This document shows, one piece after another, positions 11,501 to 23,300 of a stretch of DNA of 64,000 nucleotides (the stretch's first letter is position 1; the number at the start of each line of letters is the position of its first letter). A model generated the notes under the pieces. The model saw only the letters and a program-made list of their open reading frames with translations. It searched no databases and was not told where the DNA came from. A program made the position numbers and the translations under genes. This stretch comes from Henckelia pumila (Eukaryota > Streptophyta > Magnoliopsida > Lamiales > Gesneriaceae), in the NCBI RefSeq assembly GCF_033568475.1, contig NC_133122.1:72997442-73061441 (forward strand), given 5' to 3'.

Positions 11501-12509
11501 AAATATGATGACAATGATATCATCATACTGTTGTTGTATGTTGATGATATGTTGATCATTGGTCATGATTCAACCAAGATAGACAAGCTTAAGAGGGAGC
11601 TTGACAAGTTTTTTGCAATGAAAGACTTAGGACCAGTGAAATAGATTCTTGGAATGAAGTTCTCCAGGGACAGGACAAATAAAAAGCTGTGGTTATCTCA
11701 AGAATAATACATTGAGAAAGTTCTTGAAAGATTCAAAATGGATAAGGCAAAGACCGTTGGCACTCCACTTGCAGGGCATTTCAAACTAAGTTCAGTTCAA
11801 TGTCCCACAAGTGATGAAGAAAAGAAATAAATGGAAAGTGTTCCTTATGCTTCAGCAGTCGGCGGTCTGATGTATGCAATGGTGTGTACGAGACCTGACC
11901 TCTCTCACGCAGTTGGCGTGGTAAGTCGATTTCTCTCAAATCCTGGAAAAGATCACTGGTCAGCAGTGAAATGGATATTCCGATATCTGAGAGGTACTTC
12001 TATATTTTGTTTGAGATTTGGAACTAACCTACCTGTGTTAGAAGGATACACTGATGCAGATATGGCTGGTGATGTTGATTCTAGAAAGTCCATATCCTGA
12101 TACTTGATGACATTTGCAGGGGGAGCAGTCTCATGGCAATCAAAACTTCAAAAGTGTGTGGCATTATCCACAAGAGAAACCGAGTACATAGACACGACCA
12201 AAGCATGCAAAGAACTTCTATGGTTGAAGAAGTTTCTACAAGAGTTATGCCTAAGGCAAAACAAGTTTACGCTCTACTGTGATAGTCAGAGCGCAATCCA
12301 TCTGAGTAAAAACTCCAGTTTATACTCAAGATAAAAAGCATATTGATGTGAGGTATCATTGGATCCGAGATGCGTTAAACGACAAGTTGTTACATCTTGA
12401 GAAGATACATACTGATGAAAATGGTTCCGATATGTTCACAAAGTCATTGCCAAAAGAAAAGTTGGAAAGTTGTAGAAGTGCAGCGGGTCTGATTGAATCT
12501 ACAAAATGA
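8587..12509 (+). pseudogene. Copia C gag-pol polyprotein, broken
   Basis: The first ATG after the primer site (8587) opens gag. A UBN2-type gag is followed by a zinc knuckle, CHYCGGPNHYERECRKKK (about 9283), and an aspartic protease, IIDSGASYHITP (about 9463). The integrase has LWHKRLGHISKKG, TFIDDFSRKVWCF and PQHNGVAERMNRT (about 9850-10360). RT has AFLHGDLDEEIYMDQP and YVDDMLIIGHD (about 11310-11560), and RNase H has YTDADMAGD (about 12046). The frame is open from 8587 to about 11360. A small deletion near 11360 then shifts to the second frame, which has stops at 11642, 11705, 11828 and 12098. A further shift near 12330 leads to the natural C-terminus at about 12507-12509. Gag, protease and integrase could still be made as a truncated 960-residue product, but RT could not. 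Confidence 0.9.
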
Positions 12510-12510
12510 G

Positions 12511-12525
12511 TTTGAGGAGGAGAAT
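12511..12525 (+). other. Polypurine tract of Copia C
   Basis: TTTGAGGAGGAGAAT lies immediately before the TG of the 3' LTR. Confidence 0.8.
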
Positions 12526-12939
12526 TGTTGGAATTCAAACACATTTTGGATTCAACAATTCAAAATTCAACCATGGTGGCTATCAAACTTGATGTTATTC
12601 ACACCATGGTTTCACACTTCAACAACCCCAAACATTTGCCTATAAATAGCCTCATTTGCATTGATTCAAAATCATCCCAAGAAATCCCAAAAACACACAC
12701 AAGCAATATAGAGTGTTTTTGTAGCCTAGTCATTTAGATAAATTTTAGTATGCTCTGTGGTTGCGGCGATGTCCGATCTTCCACATCAGAAAGAATTTTC
12801 TACGTGCTTAGATTTGTGTGAGTTCCACTTCTAAAGTGAGATCGAGTGTGTTATCCAAGAATCATTGTTCTTGAAGTTTTTGGTATCCCCTAAGTTGCTC
12901 TAGGAAGCGTTGTTGTTATCTACTATTATTGTAGGAATG
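12526..12939 (+). repeat. 3' LTR of Copia C, truncated
   Basis: It aligns base for base with the first part of the 5' LTR, with scattered substitutions and small indels. The match is lost after GTAGGAATG (12931-12939), so roughly 235 bp of the LTR end are missing. The next 20 bp lead into an (AT)n tract, suggesting the break is linked to deletion at the microsatellite. Confidence 0.88.
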
Positions 12940-12956
12940 GTTGGGCAGCTGAAAAT

Positions 12957-12960
<4 letters not shown>

Positions 12961-13016
<56 letters not shown>
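12961..13016. repeat. (AT)n microsatellite
   Basis: There are 28 uninterrupted AT units, directly after the truncated LTR of Copia C. Confidence 0.98.
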
Positions 13017-13021
<5 letters not shown>

Positions 13022-13050
13022 TATGTTAATAAATATTAATGAATACTCCA

Positions 13051-13402
13051 TTTATAGGACCGAACGTTTGTCGCTTTAACAAAAGCTATAGTTGGTGATA
13101 ATAGTTCAACCCAAATCTTTTAAACCGCACAACAACAAAAGCATCATGGTTTGATCGCTCTACCAGCAAGGATAATTATTGCACCCCAACAATCTCTCTC
13201 TCAATAATGAAACTCCTTCCAATCAATGAGAATCGAACACGTGACCTTGACTCTGATACCAATTTTATAACCGAGTGTTTGCCGTTTTAACAAAAGTTAC
13301 AGCTTGTGGTAATGGTGCAACTCAAATCTTTTAAATCGCACAGTAGCCTGACCGACATGGTTCGATCGTTCTACCAACAGAAAAAATTATTGCACCCCAA
13401 CA
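13051..13402 (-). mobile_element. TRIM (miniature LTR retrotransposon), minus orientation
   Basis: Two diverged direct repeats of about 140 bp (13051-13191 and 13263-13402) share the start TTTATA...CCGA, AACAAAAG, CAAATCTTTTAAA and the end ATTATTGCACCCCAACA. Between them lie only about 70 bp. These comprise a purine tract on the minus strand (complement of ATCTCTCTCTC, 13191-13201) beside the left repeat, and the complement of a tRNA-Met primer site, CTCTGATACCA (13251-13261), beside the right one. No coding capacity is present. This layout fits a TRIM, which depends on other elements' enzymes. The outer borders are approximate and no target duplication was recognised. Confidence 0.72.
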
Positions 13403-14820
13403 TCATTTATCATTTACACCAAACTAGTTATAAGGATCCAGACAAAATTGGCAAAAAATTAAACATATAAGACTAAAAATAAAATTTATCTATGTAGCAA
13501 ACAAAAAGACATAAATAAATGACTAAAAATCAATTTTTCCAAAAAAAAGTACGTCCCATCATGTTTTTTGAATTTTGTTAATTACATATACTATCCTTAA
13601 TTCTTAAATCTTGAGATTGTTAAAAATCACATATGATCATTAAATTCCTATTTTATAAATCTTGAACACACGTAGCTCTGAAAGCCAGTACGGACAGGTT
13701 GCACGTACTCAAAATTTGAAAATATATGGATATGTATACACAAGATCTGAAAACACATGGAGTTAATATAATTTTTTTCAAATATGCATTTCTTAGTAAG
13801 ATTTCATAAGGGTATATATACAATTAACTTTATATAATTTTGGTTGTAGTAATTGTCTGTACTGTAAGAGCGATCAAACATTTGCATATAACGTATATAC
13901 AACTAGCATGGGAAATTCGGGAAAATAACCTTGATCAAATTTCATTTCTTAAAAATAACTCTAACGAATATCTAAAGATATTTTTACGGGGAGGCAAAGC
14001 ACCGGAACTGTCTGAGATGAAAAAAATGTCGACGCCGATGAAAACATAGACACCTCAAGTGTACTTGAGTGTAATTAAAAATTGAGATCATTTTTATAAT
14101 ATATATTTGACCAAAATTATTTTGCTAACTACTCCTTTTTTGTTTTTTTTGTTTTTGAAAACACTAACTACTCCTTTTAACATTCGGTGAAGAGACGGAC
14201 GCTCAAATATTCTCATTAGTTGCAAAGATTGTGTAACTATAGAAAGAAATACTATTGAGATATAACAAAATAAAAATAGTATATGATTGTATGATTTTAA
14301 AAAATTGAATATTATATTATCATCGATCATAACTTTTGAGAAAACAAAAAGCTATGGATACTAATTTTCCGAAATCACAACCAACAACTCATGGGCATAA
14401 AAAAAAAAATCCAAACTGCTCTCGAATAGATGTCCGAATTGGGGAAATATGTAGGCATTTGGTCGATGACATATTTTAAGACGAGTTTGTTGTTAAAGCT
14501 CGCTCAGTGTTGTTTAATTAACTAGATTAGTTTGCAAATTATTGTGGTATCTTAGAATTTTATTCGATATTCACCAAAAAGTAACGATTGCGGGTGTACA
14601 TCGTAAAAATATAATAATCTATATCTATATCTATATCTATATATAAATAAAAACATAGTTTTTGTCATTTTTGGTAAAATCCCGCCAAAACTCAATTACT
14701 AAAATAAGAAATTTTTTTACCAAAAACGGAAACACAATTTGTGTTAATAAAAAATATACTTAATCATATTATTCAACAGATGATTTTTTTATTTATTTAT
14801 ATATGATGTGTTTATATATA

Positions 14821-14861
<41 letters not shown>

Positions 14862-15490
14862 TTCTGAAAACTAAGTTGTTAAAAAGAGAAATATTTTGGC
14901 CAAAAATAACACCATTTTAGTTTGTTTTAAATTTTTTTTGCAGATGACGTGTTTATATGTATCTCAATTTATATCTATTATTAAAATTTAGAGATTTTTT
15001 TTTGATTTCTTATTTATTATTATAATTCACTGTTATTCGAAATAAAATATTGCTTCAGATCAAAATTTTAAATCAGTTACTTCATAATTAGATTGCCGAA
15101 AGACCGACATTCGAATATTAAACACAAAATTTAATTATATTATGGAACATTTACAAACAATCTCATGATTTCAGCACTACATCCATGATATTTGCTTTCT
15201 AAAAAATTAAATAATCCTTTAAGATTCAAAGAAAAATCATGCGTAATACATTATAAATATTTATTATACATGTAGATATAATATACAATCCCATAAATTT
15301 CGGCATTACATCCCTCAATATTAAAAAAAAATTTCACGAGAAACGTTAAATATACATGTATATATATACATATAATTCCATAATAGTTGCATATATTTAT
15401 GTACATATAAATCATTCCATAATATTTTCTTTCCAAAACATTTGACCATTCCATCTCTAAAATTTTTAAAAAAAAAACAATCATTTAATT
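13403..15490. other. AT-rich intergenic DNA with microsatellites
   Basis: No gene-like sequence was recognised. Simple repeats include an (ATCTAT)n-like tract at about 14617-14645 and (AT)n at about 14825-14854. ORFs here are short and compositionally biased. Confidence 0.6.
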
Positions 15491-15607
15491 CTTGCACAAG
15501 AGTATAAATTCTAAACTTAACAAACATAGAACATTTACAATAATATACCGTATATTATTGTAAATGTTCTATGTTTGTTAAGTTTAGAATTTATACTCTT
15601 GTGCAAG
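15491..15607. repeat. Perfect palindrome, 58-bp arms, 1-nt spacer
   Basis: The arm 15491-15548 is the exact reverse complement of 15550-15607; only C15549 is unpaired. The arms begin CTTGCACAAGAG and end CTCTTGTGCAAG. Outside the arms the flanks diverge after one base. Transcripts would fold into a long perfect hairpin. No transposon superfamily is recognisable. It could be a foldback element, a recent inverted duplication, a small-RNA locus or an assembly artefact. Confidence 0.95.
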
Positions 15608-15749
15608 ATTATAAATTCGAACATTTCCAATAATGAATTGAATTAATGTATAAATATGGTTTATAGTGCAAAAAATCTGATATAACATTTAATTCAACTT
15701 TAATAAAATAATCACCTCTCAATTGCAAACCAAATAGCACATTTGTTTA

Positions 15750-17058
15750 GAGTTATCCGTGAACTGGACCCTTCACAATGACATTGGGCGCTCAAACTAA
15801 GGTTATACGTTGTTATGATCCGCCTACATATCAAAACAAAGAAGATCACATCATGGAATGCATATTTCAGGATGTTGAGATATACATAAATTTTTTGTGA
15901 TTTATATCCATATTCGATTTATTATAATTTTTTCTCGATTTTTTAGAGAACACGCATACATGCAACCGTAAAATATGGTGTCATTGATAAATTGAATTCA
16001 ATACTCAAAGAAGGTCATCTTTATACTATCAAGAATATGATTGTCGCCCATAATATAATGAAGTGCAAGACCACGTCAAATAAATACAAAATAAATCTTA
16101 TCAATAAAACAAATGTGTGCAAGATAGAAGATGATCGTTTTTCGTCAAAGTTTTTTGAATTCAAGAGCTTCAAAGATTTGAAGAGCAGATGTCATTGATG
16201 AAACATAACTTTTGGTATGTATTATTTTTCAAGTGTTGTGAACTTAATAAATATTTTTAGCTTTTTATTATTATATTTTAATTTTTGTTTTTGGATCAAT
16301 TGACAACTATTTGTATTTATCTTTTTTTTTTCTAGATGTCATTGACGTAATGGTTTCAAGAGACTGTCCTAAAAATAAAGAAATTAATGGACGTCCTACG
16401 AAACTAATTGATTTTGTCATTGTAGATTTAGAGTAAAAAAATTATATTTTTATTCTATCCCATTTTTTTAACTAGTAATTTTAACATAGATGGATTTCAT
16501 GTTGTATTATTAATTATTGTTAGGCACAATAAGTTACCATGCACTTTGTGAGAAAATTATGTTGATGAAATGATCAACTTTTTTACCAATGGTGATGAGC
16601 TGGTGATTGTGGTTCTTTAAATGTGTTGTGCGAGTATAGGAGAGAAGTAGGCGTTTCAATACATTTTGTATCACAAAGTTGATATTAAATGGTGAATTCA
16701 AGGAAATACTTGAATTTTGAAACATTATTCTTATTCTTTTATTAAGAATAAAAGAATTGCTTTTGGTTCTTTACATAAAGTCAATGTCTCTTCGGATTTA
16801 GGATCACCTCGGCTAGTACTCCAACGAATGTCATTACCATCTGCCCAAACTATTATTGATGAACTTAGCAATTCAAAGAATATTTTAAGACTATAAAACA
16901 AGTGTCCGAAAACGATGAGGTATAATTAAAATTTAAATAATAATTTGGGTAAATGTAACTGATTTATTTATTTCTATTGTTTACATGTTGGTAGTTTTTG
17001 GATATATGCAAGAATAGTTTCCGTGGAATCTAATGGGAATTGGATTTAAGGAAGTTTT
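15750..17058 (+). pseudogene. RPA70-like (DUF223 OB-fold) gene, decayed
   Basis: A set of exon-like blocks resembles plant replication protein A 70-kDa-like OB-fold proteins of the DUF223 type. About 15751-15887 contains CYDPPTYQNKEDHIMECIFQ. 15947-16198 contains RTRIHATVKYGVIDKLNSIL, EGHLYTIKNMIVAHN and SKFFEFKSFKDL. About 16336-16435 contains DVMVSRDCPKNKEINGRPTK. About 16524-16618 contains YVDEMINFFTNGDELVIVVL. Near 16996-17058 there is FWIYARIVSVESNGNWI. Real RPA70 binds single-stranded DNA in replication and repair; DUF223-type copies are abundant in plants and are often carried by Helitrons. Stops (for example TGA after the SQ at about 15777 and TGA after CTL), a frameshift in the first block and a GT-to-AT donor show it is dead. 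Helitron termini were not identified, so its origin is open. Confidence 0.7.
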
Positions 17059-17351
17059 TCAAATTAATTTATAACATAATTTGTTTGATTTCTAATTGTA
17101 TGGTATATAATTAATTTAGCTAATTTGTATTTCAATTATTCGTTTAAATGTTCATTCTTACTATTTTTTATCATTAATTATATAAAATAACATCAGAAGA
17201 CATATGTTTAATTTAAAGAATTATTTTATAGTTTTTAAAAGTACTTTTTTGGTTTAAAAAAGTACTTTTTTCCGTTATTCTTATTAGTCATTGTAAAATT
17301 AAATTGTTTACATTTTAATTTCTTAATCAAAATTTTTCATGAAATATTATC
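17059..17351. other. AT-rich intergenic DNA
   Basis: No feature was recognised between the RPA-like remnant and the SINE target duplication. Confidence 0.55.
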
Positions 17352-17363
17352 AATAACAATAAT

Positions 17364-17654
17364 AAGAGGCCCACAGGAGCATAAGCGAGTTGGTAAGCCC
17401 TGAGGTGACGTGAAAAGAGATTCCTAAAGTTGCGGGTTCGATCCTCGTGTGAAGCATATTCTTTGCTGAAATATTATGGGGTATATTTGGGGGTTGGCCA
17501 TGTTGCTCCCTCCTTCAAGTCTCTGCCGCTCGTGCACATCCCTCGATTTAACCTTCACATGAGCTAGTGAAACTCTGACTAGTGAAATGGGATACCCTTC
17601 GATGAATCTCTGAAATGGGATATCCTTCGAGGTCAACCCATTGAACCCATTGAA
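17364..17654 (+). mobile_element. tRNA-derived SINE with 12-bp target duplication
   Basis: The head carries RNA polymerase III promoter boxes of a tRNA type: an A-box-like ATAAGCGAGTTGGTAAGC (17381-17398) and a B-box GGTTCGATCCTCG (17435-17447), about 36 bp apart as in tRNA genes. A tRNA-unrelated body follows. The insert is flanked by identical AATAACAATAAT copies at 17352-17363 and 17655-17666, a 12-bp direct repeat as expected for LINE-dependent insertion. The head is too diverged to be a functional tRNA gene. The body contains an internal near-duplication around GAAATGGGATA (17585-17630). Confidence 0.8.
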
Positions 17655-17671
17655 AATAACAATAATGGGAG

Positions 17672-17679
17672 ATGGCTCT
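17672..17679 (+). repeat. Candidate left 8-bp target duplication of the hAT element
   Basis: ATGGCTCT is matched by ATGGCTCC at 30860-30867 (7 of 8 bases). Eight base pairs is the hAT target size. Confidence 0.6.
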
Positions 17680-17792
17680 AGACCTGGCCAAGGGCCGGGT
17701 TGGGCCTGGAACCGGACCGTGGTCAACGGGCCGGTTAACCGGGTCAACAGGCTCGACCCGGAACCGGGACCGGACCGGCCAATAGGCGGTCC

Positions 17793-20353
17793 TAAAACAT
17801 CTACTACTAATAAATGCGGAATTTTTTTTTTATATACTAAAAATAATACTATACATATACGCCCATACATATATGTAATTCAAACTAACATATAAATAAT
17901 ATCAGCATGAAATAAAAATAAGTTTTGTATACTCCAAAAACACCAAGTGCGGAAATACTAAAGTAAAAGTATAATTTTCTTAAAAATCAATAACATAATA
18001 AAAATGTATATGAAATAAATCCTAAATCATCCAACGGTCACGGGGCCACTGTTCCGTGAGCTCATACGTCCTCACCACCGGTAGAAGCTACAAAAAAAAT
18101 CATCTGTCTCACCTGCACCATATAAGCGTAGTGAGCCTAGGGGCTCAACATGTGATAACAAGGTTTAAAATAATGCATCACATAATCATACTAATACATA
18201 TACATGATACATGAGCATTCATGAAAATATTTTTCATAATATAAATACTGAAACATAAATCTTAATCATAAATATCATCTTTCTTCATCATACATAACAT
18301 AATTGAGCATGGTATTTTTGAAACAGTCTATGGTCATATCCGTAAGTGTGACGCTTATCTGTGCCGACTGATCAGTCTCATAAATCAACGTACGTGGCGG
18401 TGATAAATCACCTCCTATGGTAGTAAACTACCGCATAAATCATATATCATATGGTGGATAACCACCCTTATGTCACACTACTTCAAATTCCATCAAGAAA
18501 ATATTTTTGCTCAACTCATACATAATCATAATCATAACATATAAAATTTCATGAATGCATGCACTGAAAATTTGTTCGTAATATATATTTAATTGATTTT
18601 TCATAATAAATAAACTTATACTTAAAATATAAACTTCATGCATAAAATAATTAAATATATATTTCGGACTTAATTATTTTTCATGGTTTGGTCCAGAATG
18701 CTGGTCTGTCTACTAAGCCCCTTAACTGACTTAAAGCCCATTAAATAACTTAAAGCCCATAACTAAATAAATAATTTTAAAAATTATAATTTTTACTAAA
18801 ATAAAATATTTAATTATTATTGGGCTTAAATAAAAATATTTAGGTCCATTAACTAATTAATTCCTAAACATTCATTGGGCTGACCCATAAAATCACTGAC
18901 TGATCCAAAATTTCCTATGGGTCCACGAGCCCATAAATATCATTGGGCTAACTTAAAAATAATTTTGAAAGCCCAAATAAAATTATTTGGAAGCCCAAAT
19001 AATTTTATTTCTAATTAATTGGCCCAAAAACCAATTAAAACATAATATATTTAAAAAAAATTAAAATACTCGAGCTCGGCCCACCTAACCCAGACCCGGA
19101 CCAACCTGACCCGACCCACTACCCTACAGACCTGACCCGGACCACCCAGACTCGACCCAGCCCCAACCCCAGCCCAAACCCTATCCCCCCTCCACCTTGT
19201 CCTCGGCTGCGCGAGCAGCAGCCCTTCCAGGGCTGCTGTCTCCTTGCTCCGGCCATGGCCGATCGGAGAGCCGCCGGCCGGACCTTCCCAGGGTCCTGCC
19301 GGTTCGAACCCAGCCTTGGCTCGGCTAGGTCATGGCCTAGCATGACCAGCCGGGCCACCTAAACTGTCACCTACAGCCCCTTCCATCAAGTTTTTGATCG
19401 GCCAGCCCCCTTACCGGCCTATAACCTGGACATGGTTCGATCCTTAGGACCCTAACTCACCTCTGACCCGAGCCCGAAGCCCCTGGACCGAGCCATGCTG
19501 AAGAAAACGTGAGCCATGACAAGTAAACACTCAAACATGCATCAAACATCAATAAGATTACATAATTTCGAAATAACCATATGAAATCTGAAAAAAAACG
19601 TCATGCATGATTAATAGCTTATATGGTGGCCAAAAAAAAGATTTAAACATGCCTTTTTAATTGATTGACGAAGGTTGATGCGTATACGGGTCTCCGGGAC
19701 GACGAACGAACCAAAATCTTCACGAACGAGGTTTGATCGGCTATGGGGCTGTGATTTTTCTGAAGAAAGCGTGAAGAAAGGTTGGAGAGGAGGATGGAGT
19801 CGGCTGTTAGGATTTGGAGTAGATTAGGGATTGATTTGTTTTAAATTTTGGTAGATAATAGGTTAAAAAAAGATATTACTAATAGTATAAATATTATTCC
19901 ATAAAACTAATATTTAAAAACCCCTAATAATTATAATAATCTGATGGGAAATGCTAAATCCCGAAATATTATAATAGGAAATTTTTTAAATTTAATAAAG
20001 GTCATTAAAATGACTTATTTTGGCTAAAAATCAACCCTTAAATAAATATATAATTAAATACTAAAATTTTCCTGACAAAATACCTTAAAATATTATTTTA
20101 AGGCTCATAAACTCATAAAATATTTTTGGCTAAGAATTTTGGTATCTCATCCGTCCACGGTCCCGTCTACGCGATCAAAATAATAAATTCCTTAAAAATC
20201 TAGAATTTCCATAATTATAGGTTAAATGCTAAAATAAATTAATCATGCATATAAATCACATAATATCACATAAATACATTTAACCCTTAATTAAAAATTA
20301 ATTTCTCCTAATTATGCATGCGGATTTACGTTTTAAAATTTTCGGGTGTTACA
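17793..20353 (-). repeat. 3' LTR of Gypsy D (left copy)
   Basis: It runs from TAAAACATCTACTAC (the first TG mutated to TA) to GGGTGTTACA. It aligns with 25188-27770 along its full length, with scattered substitutions and small indels. It includes a GC-rich stretch (19080-19500) in which long but meaningless ORFs occur. Confidence 0.93.
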
Positions 20354-20370
20354 ATTCTCCCTCCCTTAAA
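20354..20370 (-). other. Polypurine tract of Gypsy D
   Basis: On the minus strand the purine run TTTAAGGGAGGGAGAAT abuts the 3' LTR. Confidence 0.8.
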
Positions 20371-20398
20371 TTGAATTTCGTCCTCGAAATTAAAGTAC

Positions 20399-23300
20399 TT
20401 ACCCGAATAGCTCTGGGTAGCGAGTTCTCATGTCTGCCTCGGTCTCCCAAGTGGCTTCCTCCTCGGAGTGATTCAACCACTGGACTTTGACCATCGGTAT
20501 GACCCGCGTCCTCAGTCTCCGCTCCTCTCTGGCTAAGATCCGAACAGGCCTCTCCTCAAATACTAGATCCGGTGCTAACCGCAAAGTTTCGTAATCTAGT
20601 ACATGTGCCGGATTCGAGACGTATCTCCGAAGCATGGATACATGGAAGACGTTGTGCACTGCTGCAAGTCCTGGTGGCAAAGCCAAACGGTAGGCCAACG
20701 TGCCAACTCTCTCCAAGATCTCAAAAGGCCCAATATACCTCGGATTCAGCTTACCTCTTCGACCAAATCTCACCACCCCTTTCATAGGTTATATCTTCAG
20801 AAACACATGATCACCCACTGCAAACTCAAGATCTCGTCGTCGAGTAACAGCATAACTCTTTTGACGACTCTGAGCAGTCCTCATACGATCCCGAATCTGA
20901 ATTACAATGTCTGCAGTCTGCTGTACAATCTCGGGACCAAGTAGAATCCTCTCACCGACCTCATTCCAATGCACGGGAGATCTGCATCTCCTCCCGTAGA
21001 GAGCTGCATAAGGAGCCATACCTATAGATGCCTGGAACCTGTTGTTATAGGTAAACTCCACCAACGGTAATCTAGTCTCCCAAGAGCCCTGAAAGTCGAT
21101 GACACAAGCTCTCAGTAGATCCTCGAGAACCTGGATCACTCTCTCAGACTGACCATCTGTCTGGGGATGGAACGCTGTACTGAACAATAATCTAGTCCCC
21201 AATGCTGTGTGTAAACTCTTCCAAAAAGCATATGTAAACCTCGGATCCCGGTCTGATACTATCGATACTAGTATGCCATGCAGTCTAACAATATTCTTGA
21301 TGTAAAGCTCTGCATACTGTGTCAAGGAGTTAGTAGTCCTCACCGGCAAGAAATGAGCTGACTTGGTGAGTCTATCCACGATCACCCAAATAGTTGTACA
21401 GCCTCTGACACTCCTCGGAAGACCCACTAAAAAATCCATAGTGATGTTCTCCCACTTCCACTCCGGAATGGGTAGAGGCTTAAGCAACCCTGCCGGACGC
21501 TGATGCTCTGCCTTGACCTGCTGACAAGTCAAGCACTCAGATACAAATCGACCAATATCTCTCTTCATGCCGGGCCACCAATACAATGACTGCAAATCTC
21601 TATACATCTTCGTACTTTCGTGGTGAATGGAATACGGAGATGTGTGACCCTCTGCCAAGATCTCGGTCCTCAACCGATCAATGTTCGGTACCCACATACG
21701 ACCTCGGTACTGAACGATGCCATCAATGACAGTATAAATGAGACTACCCTTGGCTTCATCTCTCTGCTTCAACCGCTGTAACTCCTCATCCGCAGGTTGT
21801 CCCTCTCTGATACGATCTCGAAGATTCGGCTGTACTACTAACACTGCCAAACTCGGTGCGTGACCGCCCGAATAGTATTCCAAACCGAATCTCTGTATCT
21901 CCTCCTGAAGTGGCAACTGTACTGTCAAACAGGATACCACTGAAGTCTTTCGACTCAATGCATTGGCCACCACATTAGCCTTGCCCGGATGGTAGCTAAT
22001 GTCGCAGTCGTAATCCTTCACTAATTCCAACCATCGGCGCTGTCTCATGTTCAACTCCTTCTGAGTGAAGAAGTACTTGAGACTTTTGTGGTCTGTGAAA
22101 ATCTTGCACTTCTCACCGTACAAATAGTGCCTCCAGATCTTCAAAGCGAAGACCACTGCAGCAAGCTCCAAATCGTGCATCGGATAGTTCTGCTCATGAA
22201 TCTTCAACTGTCTCGACGCATAAGCAATGACTCTGTCCCTCTGCATAAGCACAGCGCCTAAGCCTAGTTTAGACGCATCCGTGAACACCACTAACTCCTC
22301 ATGGGGCACTGGCATTGCCAACACTGGCGCAGTAGTGAGTGCTTCCTTAAGCTGATCGAAGCTCCTCTGGCAGTCTGAACTCCATATAAACTTCGCATTT
22401 TTCTTGGTCAAGGAAGTCAAGGGTACTGCAATAGAAGAAAAACTCTTGATGAACTTCCAGTAGTAGCCTGCTAAACCCAAGAAACTGCGAATCTCTGAAG
22501 CATTCTTCGGAATTCCCCAATCCTGCACTGCCTGCACTTTCGTCTGATCCACTGCTATCCCAACTCTTGAAACCACGTGGCCTAGAAATGCCACCTGCTC
22601 CAGCCAAAACTCGCACTTACTGAACTTCGCATACAATCGATGCTCCCTCAAAGTCTGAAATGCTGTCTGCAAGTGCTGTCTATGCTCCTCAATGCTCCTC
22701 GAGTAGATCAAGATATCATCAATGAAGACTATGATGAACTGATCAAGGTACGGCTGAAATATGCGGTTCATGAGATCCATGAAAACCGCTGGAGCGTTGG
22801 TCAAACCAAACGGCATTACCAAGAACTCGTAATGCCCATAGCGTGTCCGGAAAGCAGTCTTGGACACATTTGCATCTCTGATCCTCAACTGATGATAGCC
22901 AGATCGCAGATCGATCTTAGAGAAAACCGAAGCTCCCTGCAACTGATCAAACAAATCCTCAATCCTCGGCAGTGGATACTTGTTCTTCACTGTGACTCTA
23001 TTGAGCTCTCAATAATCGATACAAAGCCTCATGTACCATTCTTCTTTTTCACAAACAACACTGGAGCTTCCCAAGGCGAAAAGCTAGGGCGAATAAAGCC
23101 CTTCTCCAACAGCTCCTGAATATGCTCCTTCAACTCTTTCATCTCTGTAGGAGCGAGTCGATACGGTGCCTTAGAAATAGGCATAGTGTCCGGCATCAAC
23201 TCAATGCTGAACTCCACTTCCCTCGCTGGTGGAATTCCTGCAACGTCATCGGGAAAAACATTTGGAAAGTCACGTACCACCTCTATCTCTGCTAGGAAAC

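Larger units (their letters stand above)
7917..12939 (+). mobile_element. Tnt1-like Ty1/copia element C
   Basis: This is a full-length but decayed Copia element with a 648-bp 5' LTR, a primer-binding site, gag-pol, a polypurine tract and a truncated 3' LTR. Protein motifs and LTR length resemble the Tnt1/Tork group of Copia. The 3' LTR stops matching the 5' LTR at about 12939 and is followed by unrelated sequence and an AT microsatellite, so no right-hand target duplication can be seen. Confidence 0.9.

Noticed and set aside
17381..17450. Possible tRNA gene, because A- and B-box-like motifs are present
   Set aside because: The sequence cannot fold as a complete cloverleaf by eye, and it lies inside a 290-bp unit with a 12-bp target duplication. 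A SINE explains it.
17424..17870. 148-codon minus-strand ORF
   Set aside because: It spans the SINE, the hAT terminus and the Gypsy LTR start. It crosses element borders and has no domain.
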